Notes: generated from the letters alone by a model not told the origin. DNA of 64,000 nucleotides from Ciona intestinalis (GCF_000224145.3 NC_020169.2:4298957-4362956), one strand, 5' to 3'; shown: positions 42,001-56,700, numbered from the stretch's first letter. Program-made: numbers and translations.

Positions 42001-45000
42001 AAAACTTAAAAACCAACCCAAAACACTAAGTTTGCTACGTCAACACGCTTATTACGTCATAGTGACGTCATAGTACCTTCGATTGCCATAAGAGGAATAA
42101 GCTCTTCGTGGATTTTCTCGATCCTTCTGTTGATGCTCTGATCTTCTTCCCTAAAGAGGAGTGAACGTTAAAGTTAAACGACTTATGGTTAATGAAAAGT
42201 CTGAGTTTGGATTTAAATGTAAATGAATGTTTGTACCAATAGTCGGCATAAGTATTCTAATAAATACGATTTCCACCGACAGCGTTGCGACTCACAATAC
42301 AGTGTAAGATCAATTTATATTAAAGTTTTGCTATAGCAGTCTAAACTGAAAGTAAATATTGTAATCAAGCAAAAACGTGCCACCAAAATTAAACTATTTC
42401 ATATATTTGACGTTTTTTTAAACCATGGAAGCCACACGTGAAGTGTTAGATTATTGAATGGATATTGAACCACCATATTTAAAACATATATGAAATTAAT
42501 TAACTGGTCATCTTTAAAAACTCCTGAAGAGGCACATGGGGTTTGGCATCGTATGAGGGATATTTTATTCTCACACATAAGACAGTCAAAGTAATTCCGC
42601 ACAAAAGACTTTAATCCCTTGACTCTCGTACTTCAAAGTGACATATATCCGGTACAGAACTATCCTAGGCGCCAGCTAACACTACAATACACACGAAGAT
42701 GGGTGGACAAAAGACACAACCATAGTCACCATACAACACTCGACATCGTGACGTCATTTGAACCGGTTCAAACCAGTTCAATTCGGTTTAACAGTGACGA
42801 CAATTAGACATAGTGGGATTTTTAGGAACCGACTCATAATCAAGTGGTGTGTCCTTGAGAGTTACTTGAAAAGGTCAAATTAAGGTCACATTTGGGGCCA
42901 GATGAAGTTTAAGTATTGAAAATGAGCTTAATTCTGGTAATTGATAAGTAATATTTTGTGTAATGGTATAGTGATTATGTTTGAAACGGTAATTTGGGTT
43001 CATAATAGTTTGTATGCGTTATAACGTTTACTTTTCAACTGCTAAAGAACTTATTTATCAATAATTGTACCAGAATTTATGTTCTGAAATAGGTTTTGTT
43101 TTTAAATACATGTGGTAGGGTGGGGGAAGTTGGGACACCCCCTAATTTGGAAGTAAATAAAAACAGTCGAAGAATTATAACCATATCCTCACGACTTTAA
43201 TACAGTGTTGTTAATTGTTTAAAACTCGGTCAGGATATTCGGATTTTGTGTGCTAAAGGTGTCCCGTCTTCCCGCCCTACTATATTAAAGTAGAATAGTA
43301 GATTAGAAAAAGTAAGTATATTTTTGCAAGATACACTTACATCAGTATAAGTTGATCTTGCTCACGTAATATTGCATTCTTCTTATGCACAAGTTGAAAC
43401 CATTCTTGAGTTAATAAGGTTTCTCGCTCTTTGTGTGAACGGTGGTGACCTGTGTGAGATTTACCGTGATAAATATCGAACAGTGACATATTACAATGCA
43501 GTAGTTATATGCCACCAAGTTCAACTTTTAAATGCTTGCATATGAGCAAAAAATACAGCAGTAAAATGCATCTTGCGAAGTATAGTATATAACATGCTAA
43601 AAAATAGGGTCGTTATGCAAAAATTTCAAAAAAAGCGTAAACGGAATTACGAATCCTGAAACCTGTTAAAACATATGGGGATTTTGTAAAAAAATGTTCA
43701 ATTTACGAATAACTACATTACTAGTGCTATACGGCTTTATTGTCGGTTTAGCGTGTTTTAGCGAGGTTTATAAGTGCGCTGTTGAAGGGCCACGGGTGGT
43801 TGTTTATTTTCCCCAGGCTTCCACTCTATACTGTTGGTGGCGACGCATCGTCGTTATGACGTAACGAACAAGTGGCGCACGATATACGTCACGAAGCGTG
43901 GGAAAACTAAGATGAATGGGGAGCCGGAGTGTGAACGGGGTGGCCACGAAACGCGCTTGACGGAGTGGAACAAGGGAACCGACAGAGCGACGATAATAAG
44001 TGCAGACAACAAACACAGGGAGGGAAAGATGGCGCCGACGAAGCTACATCTCCGGAAACTGCTTAATTACTCACAGAATTACGTGGGGCTTGGATTTTGA
44101 ACGATTTTTTTGCCTTTATTGTTGTTTCTTTTATAAAAAGCAAGGAGCTTGTAACGTTTTTTTTGCAGTTTCTTATAAACAGAAGGAAATAAAACAAGAA
44201 GAAACATCTACAACAAGGAGAAACATCTATTCTAATATTTTCAGTATTCCGTTTATGCCCAAATTAAACGTGGAGTTTACTAAAAAAGACAACAATTTTC
44301 GTCCAGATTAAAACTCTTGCACAAACTGTATACGACACCAATGTTGAGCGTTTGTAGTGCGAGTATATAACTATCCTAACGAAGCAGTTATTATAAGTTG
44401 GTCCGAGATGTTGGTTCAACAACCGGAAGAGATTTTGTGACCAACGAAGACGGTAATACTCTTCTTCTATTGAGAGAGCACGAATGGCTGACGCTTTATT
44501 GAGTTAAGTTTTCTTTGAGTAGGAGAGTGCTCTCTGTAAGTCGCGGTGTTTCGTATGAAGGTGGACACGTCTTAAAAAGATGGCCGACCCCAATTTAACA
44601 TACACTGTATGTAGCATGTTATGTTGTAAGAAATTTTGTGTGTTGTAGAATTGAAAGTAATGATAATTGTGTGCGAGTAACTGTGACTCTTTTTTAGTAT
44701 TTATGAAGTTGGACGATGGTCATTTTTTTTAAATAAGAGACAAATGATGTCATTCAGGCGAAAATGCGATAAAATAAAATTCGTTGGACTTGAATTTGGT
44801 ATTTTATACATTTCGTAGTACTTCAACCTTTGTGTGAAGAATTGAGCCTTTTCTCATGGCGCATTTTACCCTGGAATTAAACGACTAGACTCCGCCATCG
44901 TGCGGTTATAACGCGTGTGGTTTGTCGTGTGTTATTAACGACGGAAGTCGTAAAGTTCGGACAACAGAAGCCGCGAGTTTAGCATTTTGTATCGTCATAT

Positions 45001-48000
45001 TAGCCGCAGTGCGGTTGCGAGGCGTCGAAATAATTGAGCGTTTTGATTGTTTCTTGTCACGCGACGTGTCATTAAACTTGGGTTGTGGTTGCAGTGGTAA
45101 AGCGACGATGCGCCAACTTCTCGGCAATGCCGGGTGTTCAAGGTGGGCGCCATTACCCCATGAATGCGAAACTACAATGTAGGGAAATTATACTGCGGAA
45201 ATTGGGATGCGTCTGCTGGGATGTGCTAGATATCCAGCGATTAATCCAGCCGGGTAAGGTTGCAGAAATATAAAACTAATCCTCGCCCACGGCCCTGTGT
45301 TGTAGGTGGGTGGATAGTGAGGTCACAATTACCTATATGACGACATAGTAGTCTCAAAATATCCGGCAAAATGTTTAGCTGAAATGCATTCAATATTCGA
45401 TCCGTATGTTTTACAACGTTATCCGTATCTTTCGATCCGTATGTTTTACAATTAGACATGGTGGGCACTAATCCTTCCTTGAATATTTATAAAACTATTA
45501 TTAATGTTGTGGGGTAAGATGGATATTGTTAGCAATTGACACATAGTATACCTTATTTCCAAATGGTATTTTTAACAACTAAACTTTTTTAAAGTCGTGA
45601 AGACACGGTTACATAATTCTGTAAAAGTTCTTTGTTTACAACCCAATGGGACGATAAAAGAAAATGAAAACATGAACCATCTTACAACAGCCCACTAAAA
45701 CACACACATGTGTTAACCAACATTTGTATGAGCAACGAAATAAATAGGACCTAAAATGAAAAACAAACATGAAGCATCTTCCCCCAACCTATAAACCAAA
45801 ACATTAACGAACATTGTATGCGCAACGGACAAAATGGGACGTTAAAAGAAATAGAACTGCGTGCCATCCTACCCCGACCTAATGCAACCCATATTTGCTA
45901 CCAACATTCGAACGCGCAACGAACAAAATAGGGCGTTAAAAGAATTAGAAATGTGTGCCATCTTACCCCTACCTAGAACATAGTATGTATAAACGGACAA
46001 ACTATTTGCAAGCAATGCGTGGAAAAGAAATACGAGACCACGACTCGTTGAAATTGTGACAGGTAAGCCACTCATGGGCTGGGGGATTGGCGCGCTCACT
46101 TAATCGCATGAAACGGTAACCAACCACGATCGCTGACGGAAGGCTAACACGGGAATTTGGGAATTAGGCTGACGATGTATGGCCACCCATGTTGTAAGTA
46201 AAGCTGGAAGAGGATTTTGCTTCTGGGAGGAATTTATGCCATTTTTTAACCTAGAAGGGCGGGGTGGGTTTCAAACGAATTGAACCGTTTAATCGGCGGA
46301 TATGTGGTTTATATGAGTGTTGTTGTATGTTATGGGTGTGCAGGTCAATTTTTAGCAGTATGTGTGAAATATTAGTATGTTTTGTATAGAGAATAGGCAT
46401 CTTCTTGTAAACCATATGGCATATAGAAATAAATTAAATGTTTATAGGAGCATAACTTGGTTGGTTTAGGTTTTGTCCTGTCAGTTAGGAACTTTACAAG
46501 CGACGTAGAGCTAGGAGGGCACTTCGTACATCGGTGCTTGTCAAAATACAAGCGAAGCTACAATGCTTGGACACTTGTGCTGATTGAGTGCTGGGACAGA
46601 TGACGTGGGAGAGAAGGCATTGTGACATCATAAAGACGACCACCCGGGTTGTTTTCCTCTTGTCCAGGGCTCATGTTATTATTTCATGTCGCTACGAAAT
46701 AGTTGAATGGGTGCTTGCCGTATGTGGTGTATGGATAAGAAAACGGACAACGAAAACTAGCTCCTAACTATAAGAGTTGTGGTGTTAAATATACATATAC
46801 TCAAAATCCGTAAATTGACGAAATTATACTGTGGAAATGTTGAGAAAATGTGATCTAAATGAATTGGTTATAATTTGTGTTGAAAAGTGTATTGTAAGTT
46901 GTGTAAAGGAATTAAAACTATTGGTTACTGTCAATTGAAAATAATAAAAAACCCAAACTGACGCCGTTAAAGTTTGGAAAATGTACAGAAACTGTGGTGT
47001 AAACGCATGTCGATTATTGCGGCAAAAACGTGTAGTGTGAGTAGTACATTGCAGTAGCACTGTTGTTTGCTAAGCTTTCAATTTAAAATGTGGCAAAATG
47101 TGATCCGAAGATGGAGCACCTTTAGCACAAAATACCCAAATATTCTAATCGTGTTTTAAACAATCAAAAACGGTCTATGGGAATTGTGAGGATACGGTTT
47201 TATCATTCTTTGATTGTTCTTTGTTTAGTACTAAATGGGACAAGAAAATAGAGGTAGGTGTCCCATATTCCCCCACCCTACTACTATCCTGAAAATGTGA
47301 CAAATTGTAAATAAACGCTTCGTGTATCGTGCAGGGAAGTTACAAGTTGCTAAAACAAGCAACATTGTAGCTAGCGTAACCTTGAGCGTAATTCCCGTAA
47401 GTTGAATCATATAAACCATTATAACAGAGCCATGGTGGCAGCTTTGATCGTGCGGTGTGAGCTTTCTTCGTAGTAGGCGGTCGGTGTATAAACTACGGTT
47501 GATTATGTTTAATTTGTGATGGGCGATAGAATCAAACGTAAATATGTAAGCGGCCGCGCGGCGACTTAAAAACGAGTTGGGGACGAAGCGAAGCAATGAT
47601 AATCGGCGTGCAGTATGTACAACAAACATACGAAACCGGGCACGAGAATTTTTCATTGTTTTTATTTCGTGTGAGAATTGCAATTGTTACGAGAAAGTAA
47701 CGAAATTTTGAGGGAGTCAAAAATGCGATAAGAAGAGCTGATACGTTGGTCGGGGAGTAAATATTGAAGGGTTGCTAATTAAGGAACCGTGTTCGAGTTA
47801 GCACGGGATACAAAAGTGACAGCTTATCCGATGATCAATCTCAAGTTGATTACGTGGCTCTTTCACGCCACCGCGCGGTTTGATTGATCAGCGATCAAGA
47901 ATACGGAAATTGGACGGAAAATATGTGGAGCCAAGGGAGATTGTGGGTTGTTTTTGATGGAAATTAAAGAATTAAAGGTATTTTAATCGGTACTAGTCCC

Positions 48001-50735
48001 CCTTAAGGATAGTGAAACAATTTGGACTTTTGGCAGACATTTAAAGTTTCATATTCGAAAAAATGATTTGAGAACGAAAGTTGTTTGCTTTCTGTGTCAA
48101 AGGGATATATTTTTTCGTTTTTATAAAATGCCGGATATAAGATCCACAAATACCGACGTTTATGAGTTGCCATTTACGTTCTAAAGCGTGGCATTCGTAA
48201 ACGCGCTTTGTGCCGGTGATTTTCCGCGGGCGTGTTACGGTCGTTTGTAAGTGGTTGGGACGACGAAGACGGAACGACAAGATTTAAACTTTCACGGGGG
48301 GAGAAACGAAAGGCGAGTAATGGGCCTCGGGATGAAAGAGAACGGAGGTTCGTAAGTGCTGGAGCTTCAGCCGCTTCCTAATCCTGACTGACAAGAGGGC
48401 GACCTGAAATCGAACGACGGTCGGCGATAGGATCACGAATTGCGACGCGGCATCTCGAGACTTGCACCGTTTTTTTTCTCCGATTAACATAAAAGTGTTG
48501 GCGGTGAGGAAAATTGTCCTGCGCGGTATGTTACTCTGGGAAGCAGCAATTTTCTACAAGCGCCAAGCCAAATTGCGCTTATCGAAAAAGAGGTGCCACG
48601 TTTGGATGGCAGATGAAATTACAGCAACGAACCTTATACACTATATGCTGAAACCAGGCCCTGGAATGAGCACCCAACACCCACCGCCAAAGGAAATATT
48701 ACAAAAACAATAATAACGCTGTTAAATATAACTTTTCCCTCAACGCTTCGAAATGACGTAACTGGGAAACGTTGGCCGCCATTTTGTTTAGGCGACACTG
48801 CCAAGAAAATTAACTGCTGGATAACTGTCTAAGTGTACAGTAGCTTATGTAGATAAACAGTAAACATATTACACGGTACTTACATTATTTATATTGTTGT
48901 TTATAAATATATCCCAAAACCTCATATGCGTATATATACAGTATATCTTCGATACTGTCCAGCCACTGCCTGACTTTAATAGTTACATATATTTTTCTGT
49001 TGCAAGTATACACCTGATCCTTCCAGAGTGGAGTAAAGTGCTAAAATAAGAGCAGGGCGCGCCTCATGGCCTTCTATAAAGCTTCGGAAGGGATTTGGGA
49101 TGAGTTTAGATCGGCGAGACCGATTATATGTTTTCGGCTGAACCACCTAAATCCGATCAAGGCTTTTCGGGGCTCTGGCTTGCCCGATTGCTGTGAGAAG
49201 TATTAGCCTGTGTGTGTGTGGGGCGATGAGCACGACGAATTACGCGTTAAGCAGGTGGAATAGACGACATATCAGATACAAGACCTTGATGCAAAACGCC
49301 CGATAACAAGCAGTACTGGGCATGGAAAGTAGCAGCGTTTAAATTATGCATTGTAGCTTGTGGTTTGAATAAGTGTTCGAAATCCCTTCGACAAAAACAG
49401 AGTAATCCCACCGTTAAATCAAGCATATAAGCGGGTTATTTATGAAAAGCGGGCAGCGTTGTTATGCAAAGCACAAGGAATTGCGGCATTAATTCCAATT
49501 TTCAAGTCGCATTGAGTTTTCGTCGCGAAAGAGAGCTGCTAACGCGATTTAACCGAGCGCAATGAATATAGCGCTGCGCGATATGGGATTTCAATTAGCA
49601 GAAAGGTCGTTTTGCTAGTTTGACTGGATTAAGGGAACGAACGGGGGGTTGGGATTGCTTGTCGATCGAGTTACAAGATTAACTTGAAAATTTAATGAGC
49701 TGGCTTTGCATCTGTTGCTGGGCCGTTGTTATGGCAACGCGTGGTCTTTGTGACGTTTCAAATTCATCATTGTTTGATTCGAGTAAAACTTGGAGTGAGA
49801 ATTTGAAGACTGGTTGTGTGCGAAATATGGCGGGCACGTAGTACCATGTACGTGTGTCAAACGCCGATAATTTACGCCTGTGTGTTATTTTTACAGCTTC
49901 CAGTGAGGCTTAATAAAATTGCGACGCTTTAAATTGCAATGTTTGTACAGCAACTAGTTCGCGTGACTCAAGTTTCGTTCTTTGTACAACTCGAATAATT
50001 TGGACTTGCCCAGCGCCACGGAAGGCAGCTCTCGGGCGCCACAGCGTGGTAAAACATACCTGATTCGTTGATACTTTGAAGCTCAAGTTGTACCTCACGT
50101 GATCTCTCCTCAACGTTTTTCATTTCTTCTTCTAGCGCCAAACGATCGTTTTCAAGCTAAAATGAATGATTCAATCAATGTAACTTATTTATTCCCACGT
50201 GGCGGACAACGACTGTCGTTATATCACGATTGGTCTGTTTGACACATATTTTCAGTAATTTATGGCTCACACACCTCATGTGCCTATTTACGAGTCAAAA
50301 CGTATGTAACTTTTTTGGTAATTATTATTTTATGGATCTTAATTCTAATGTTTTTTGTACTGTATAACTGACAATTAAGCCAAGCCATAAGGGACCACTG
50401 GATTTGAGCTAAAATGAATAAGCAGTAGGTTAAAACGGATAACACGGACGTCAAACGGGATTATATGAGCGTTAAAACAGATAAGAGGTGACATAAAACG
50501 TATAAGACGAAGGCTTAAATAAATACCAATGTTACAACTCATAATTGACGTATTAACACAAACAAGTGCTAAACTGGATAAGATGAAGTTAAAACGGATT
50601 AAAGCAGATGATGGGTGGCATAGAAATATTAAATTACCTCGTCAATGACGTCAATATCTTTGGCTTTCTTCTTAAGCACTGTGCTCCACCTTCGGTGTAA
50701 TTCAGATATACTGGCCACGGATAGGCGGTCAGTAA
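38916..50735 (-). CDS. EHBP1: EHBP1 bMERB domain exons
   Basis: Exons 50638-50735, 50060-50156, 43341-43449, 42077-42150, 39306-39420 and 38916-39006. They encode a charged, heptad-rich coiled coil: [79 protein letters not shown] and [20 protein letters not shown]. This matches the bivalent Mical/EHBP Rab-binding domain, which binds Rab8-family GTPases. The 6.6 kb intron between 50060 and 43449 is by far the largest seen. Confidence 0.93.
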
Positions 50736-53700
50736 CTGTGTGCACGTAAAGAGGTAAACAACTATATAACAAAAAATTGACACCCACAGAGTTACATAAG
50801 TGGTAGAAGGCACACGAGTTGTTTAAAACAGAACACCCGTATTTAATGACTGTCGGTCCCCACCACACTACAAGGGAAGAAAGCAACATTCAACTAATTA
50901 ATAAAATTATCACCCACAAAGTTGCATATGTGGTAATTCGTAAGTGGGAAATAAATTAGCTCCATTCACAAAACGAGCTAACGTTTATGAAAGAGCAAAA
51001 TGGCCATAGCTAAGTAAAATTAGTACAACATGGTTTATATCAACTTTACCTTTAGAGGAATGATCCCTTTTCTTGACGATGGGTATCGGACTAATGGTGT
51101 CTTTATTGTTGTCTGGGAAGCCGCCTGCATCATCCGTGTCGGCTGTTTTTGATACTAAAGGGAAAAACATGTGTGAAAATAGTGCTATGACTTAAAGAAT
51201 ACAAGCGTTCTAACCACTTCGCCATGGAGAGGAGTTTTTATTAAAGATTATCTTTTTTTGTCATGATAGTAAGTAATAAGAATCGAAAAGTTTACAAAAG
51301 CGAAAATGAATAGAGAAATAACAGTCCTTAGGCTTATACTGCAACAAAAGAGTATCTTCATACATCCTCATATATACCTTCTATGTGCAGTGGTGTAGAA
51401 GTTGTTATTGTCGGCGTGTTGTGTCTGACAGGGGTCGATGCGTCATCTGGTTAGGAAATTGCATTAGTAAAAATAAACAAATAATAAAAAAATCACCTTT
51501 TTTCTTTAAAATTCCTTTTACACTGGATTGCGGGGTTGAGTTTGGTTGTTTGTCGTTTGCAGCAACGTTTTCCGCACTGTTGTGGTTGCTTTTATGCTTT
51601 ATAGAAGTGTCTGTTTTGACGCCAGAAGATATCTCGACTGTCGGTAATGATTGCAGCGGGTCTGATGACGTAGGCGTTTCCGAATCCGGGAAAAACCCCG
51701 AATCTAGCGTTGGTTGGGCGCCAGACGAATTCAGGGGGGAAGGTGGTGTATTCGACGCCTTTTTCGGCGTGGGTTCAAGAGAGACGGGAGAAGGTGTGAT
51801 ATTTGGAGATGTAATTATGGACGACGCAGCTGGTTCGGTGGTTAAGTTAGTGCTGCCGTTAAGTGCGTTTGTGGAACAACTGGCGCTGGAGCTTCCACTG
51901 TTCGTAGGTGAAGTGAGATTACTGTGGGTTGGTTCCTCCTTAGTGCTTAGTGATGCTCGTGTTTCGTCCAATAAACGAAGCGCTCTTGCTCGAACCTCTG
52001 CTTGCCGCTGTTGAGAGGAGAATCGCGTTAATCACTGGCATTTGTTTAACAACGCTACGAAAACGTAACAGAGAAAAAAAAATAAAGCCCAACCCATTGT
52101 ATAACAAAAATATATATTTCGCATAAACAGCATCGACAGTTTCTTATCCAAGTTTTCTTACAATAATTGGTTATCTGGTTATATGGTTCCAACACAGTTC
52201 TGACGTAATTTTAAAGGAGCAAGGTGTTTCGTTTCCCCACAGCCTTGATAATAGATTCGCTTGCAGGTTAAAAGTGCACGCGAGGAAATGTAATAGGATT
52301 AACAAAATGAGTAAGGCTGCGGCGGCCTTTTAAATAGGCAGGAGAGGCGCCAACAAAACGCGAAGAAGATCGGGTTTTGTTGTGAGTTTTGGCCGTCATT
52401 TTTACCCTAATTTGTGTGTTTTATCGAGGCAGTAAAGGCTTAACCAGAAAAATTACAAATTTAAACGGAAAAATGTATAGATTTAGGAATTCTGTCTGAT
52501 TTTTGGCATAAAAATGCAGATAACTGAATTTTCGAGATTTTAATTTAAAAAATAAGATTAAGGAAGCTTTTAAATTCTTAGTAAGGGCTTGTGGGTGATT
52601 GGCCAAGTTAATATATATTTAAAGCCTAATTTTGAACATATTTTGGAATTTTTGCCGGTGTTTGCTGACATGAAATTTCAACGGTTTTAGCCTCCAGGTA
52701 AAACATTACCGGCCACTTAACGGTCGAGTGGACAAAGCAAACTGTCAGCTATCTTTGGTCAAGCGGTGACAGAAGACATGCACGGTGCTGTCACTCAGCG
52801 ATCGACCTCCACGTAACTCAATACCGCAGTCAAGTCGGTCTACATGCGTTCAAAAAACACGGCGGAAATCGGGCGACTGATAACTGGCGCCTTCAAACGG
52901 AGGCCCGCATTCTTTTGAGGGGGCTGGATGATTATAGGGGTCGTGGAAGGGACATGGGGTTCGTCGATGTGTACCTGGGGTAAGGTGAACGGGGCAGGAC
53001 GGCTAACGATTTTCGGGCACTTGAGCGTAAAGCAAACACAACGTAACACGATCGTTGTGGGGAACTTGCAGCATTTAAACTGAGGTTACATCCATGACGG
53101 CTAGAGGTCAAACAGTGACAGGTTACGTAAGCAATCAGTGCTTTTACTACGGGAGGAAATTGAAATACTAAAACAAGGGCAACAGTGTAGTGTTTCGGTG
53201 GAGTTTTTAAATACATTAACACATACCTGGTTAGAAGGCTTGGCCACTTTTGAGGACAAAGCTTCAGCCTTTGCTTTCTCAATTAACTCGTTTGTTTTCG
53301 TTCGCTTACTTCTCTCAGCAGACGAACGCTGAAAAATTGAAGTATTGAAGATAACAATTCTGGGATAACATTTTTAATCAGACATGGGGTAGCATGAAAA
53401 AGTGGTTTGGCATTATTGGTGAAATCGAGTACAACTTTTATACCATAAACCCTTTAAATCTTAACCCGATCATTTACCATTTACTATGTATATAAAAGAA
53501 CTAAGATATGTTTTAGTTTAAACAGTTGCTCACCAAGAGTTTATCTATTGTTCCCTGCAAGTCTTCATTCGAGACGTTGGTTTTATTTCCCTGGATAAAT
53601 GAATAGCATCAGTATAATATACCAGGCCACCCAACACATAATGCTAGCAATTTTATGCTACTGTATGAAACATTTTACCAAGTGTATTACTTCATACAAT

Positions 53701-56700
53701 TCATAGGCTTACTAACATAAGAAGTGGGAACATTTTTTAACTATTTTTTTTAACTAATAAATGTGCAGTCTGTGTTGCATATTATCTACAGCAAGCTACA
53801 GTATAACTATAATACTTCAGGATATGAACATATTAAAACGAATTGAGCTTGAAACTGTTTTTTAGGATTTAGGAACATTTGATTTAAATTACCTCAGTTT
53901 GGCTGTCACTGTTTGTTGTTGTTGTTGTTGTTGTTGATTGTTGTTTTAACGTTGTACTTGAATTACTGTTTGTTCTTGATTTTGTTGTTGTTGATGAATC
54001 CAGGTTGGCTGTTGTTGCTGTTTTGGTTGCATCAGTTTTTGTTGTTATTGTTGCTAAATTGGCATTTATAGTTGATTTGTTATTTGTACTTGTATCCGTT
54101 GTTGTTTCTTTCATTACGCAATCAATTGCTGAATCATTTTTACGTGATAACTCACATGATACTTCATCTCTTTCCACATGAAGTTCATGAGATTGTTTTC
54201 CATGAGATGATTTAACAGTTGGAGATGTTTTGGCAGTTTCTTCTTGTGATACATTGTTCAAATCATATGATTTTCCCGTGGCTAATATTTCTTTCGTTTT
54301 ATGTGATTCATTTATAATTTTGGGGGATGAATTGTTTTTTTCATATAAAACATTATCATTTTTATATGAAGCATCATGTTTTTCATGTGAAACAGTTTTT
54401 GACAACTTTAGATCTTGTTTTTCAGAAACATCACCGTTTTCATGTGATTTAACCGTTCTTTCACATGATGCAACCACCTTTTCATATGTTGATACCTTCT
54501 GTTCATGTGATACCTTGGGTCTCATGACTTCAGTTTCATTAAAATGTATTTTCATATCAAATGATGGACTTGGTTCAGTTTTTAAAACCTTGGGCTCTTC
54601 CTTTATAACAGAAACCTCTAATGTGTTGCTCTGAAACTTAGGCAAAGGTTTGTCCACAGTTTTAACAGTTTTAGGGGGCTTCTCAATGCTCTTTGTTGGC
54701 TTTGATTTGTTTAACGGAGTCCCAAGCTGGGCAAGAACAATATCGATAGGTAAGGCCTCGGAATCTGTATTCATTGCATCATCTATAATTGGCACACCCA
54801 TTGCATATGTAGGAGTAGCAGAAGTAAATTCTGCAGAAGTTTTTTTTTAACTTTAGGGGAACGAAGAACAGGAGCAGGAATTTCGGTTGTGTCTGGCACA
54901 GTTTTAGTTTCTTTTGGGTCAGGAATTTTTGGAGTTTTTGGTTGACTAATTTGTGGTTCTCCAGCAGATAAAATCCTAACTTTATGGTTCGTTTCTGCAT
55001 GTATTTCCACTGGGGTCTTTGGTTTTGGAGATACGGGACTATTAAGTTTCTGTGCCAATTGATCCGGTGTTGATCTTTGAGGGGATTTAGTTTCAACAGG
55101 GGTTGTGGAAGTAACCAAATGCTCTGTCGTTTTTACAATTTCAACTTTTATTTCTTTGGGTGAACTTGGCTCTTCCGGATGAAAATTGAGAACTTTATCC
55201 TCCAAGATCACTGAGGACTTCAATGATGGAGACTTCTTCTTTTCTACAACTTTTTCTGATCCAAAAACCTCGGGAGTAGGTGGAGGATGGAAAAGATCAC
55301 TCTCGGAGCTACAATCCTCCAGGAGCTTGTCTAAGTCAGCCGAGAAAACATCCTCTTCATCTTCTTTTTCCTCGAGATCAGAGAGGAGTTTAATACGAGC
55401 CATCTCGCAAAGTTTTGGAGCAGCGAGAGTTTTTGTCCGTTTGATAACTTGGTTGCTGCTTATATAAGTTGAAAGTGAAATACTGGCCTCTAAAGTTTCT
55501 TCGCATGCATTGGGTTCAACCTATCATGTAATAGAAGTGTTAAAGGTACAACGAGCGACAAATGTAAAATTGTTATTGAATTTGTTTTAAAACAGATTCA
55601 AGATCAAATATCCTGAACATTTTTTAGAGCAGTGATTGTCTTCAAATTTGTTTCCCTTCGAATTGAATATTAAAGCAATGTATATTAACAAAAACGCAAC
55701 TAAAAAACATGGGATATTATGTGTTAACAAAACCCATTTTACCCCACCCTACTATATTTAATACTGTTTAGTTATCACCTTTTCAGGGGAATCATGGAAG
55801 TGATTTTTAACGGAGGTTAGAAAAGTTACGAGTCGTGTTTTGTCCGATATAACAGATGAAGTTAATGACTCAGCGTTTTCTACACCTTGGGATTGGAAAC
55901 CTTTTAAAGCCTAAAAAGAAAATTATAAACAATATGTTATATGGGTAAATATTATAATATTAATTAGGCACAAAATAAAAATGGCATCATATATAAGTTT
56001 GATTGTTTCTTTAATTCACACTTTCACAGTAGCTGGAAAGCTACACGGTATTATGTCAAAATAAATCAAATTTGTGTTACCATGCACACTACCTTATTGA
56101 TGTTCGCCTTTGGTTGAAGTGAATCTAAACTGTCGTAATCTCTGTAATATAAAAAAACGTTGTGTCATTGATTTTTTACCTGAATCAAGTAGTAAGATCA
56201 GTACTGTGGGGTAAGATGGATACCGTTAGCCGGTTAGCGGATAATATTCCATATTTACCATTAGCGGATAATATTCCATATTTCGTAATTTAAAAAGTCA
56301 CCATGCTGTTTTGTGGGTCGTGAGATATGAACCATCTTACCCCACCCTACTATACTACATCTATCTTTGTCCGTACTTATCTGTACAAGTTAATATCTTT
56401 GTTTTTGCACAACGGATAAACTAATAATTCATAAAACCAATAAATCACTAACTTACATTGCATGTGGGCAGTAGTGGTGCAGCAATGCACAGATGGCCAA
56501 CCCATTTCTCCAAGAAGTTGTAAAGTTGGTAACCTTTACCCCACTGTAACCCTCTGTAGCTCTCTGGCACCACCTAAGGATTGGTTTTAGTTGGTCTGAT
56601 GATGGGGAAAACTGACTCAAAGAAGTTGGTTCTTCCTGTGGTGCAGGTTTAGTTTAGTACAAAATATATATTCGTTTTATACTCTTACTCATTATTTTGG

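Larger units (their letters stand above)
43450..50059 (-). other. Large 6.6 kb EHBP1 intron
   Basis: No exon recognised. Contains a GC-richer patch at 43800-44100 with GATGGCGCCGAC, MITE-like elements (45506, 47094) and their tandem array (45700-45976), two direct copies of cgatccgtatgttttacaa near 45399 and 45435, and GC-richer islands at 47820-48720 and 49030-49800. It could hide an internal promoter for a short bMERB-only form; this is speculation. Confidence 0.4.

Noticed and set aside
51385..52014. 209-codon plus-strand frame
   Set aside because: Antisense of EHBP1 exons 51497-52007 and 51378-51446; no independent family features.
54783..55403. Separate gene starting at [10 protein letters not shown]
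   Set aside because: Open frame extends upstream to the acceptor at 55520 and continues the EHBP1 phase; the Met is internal.
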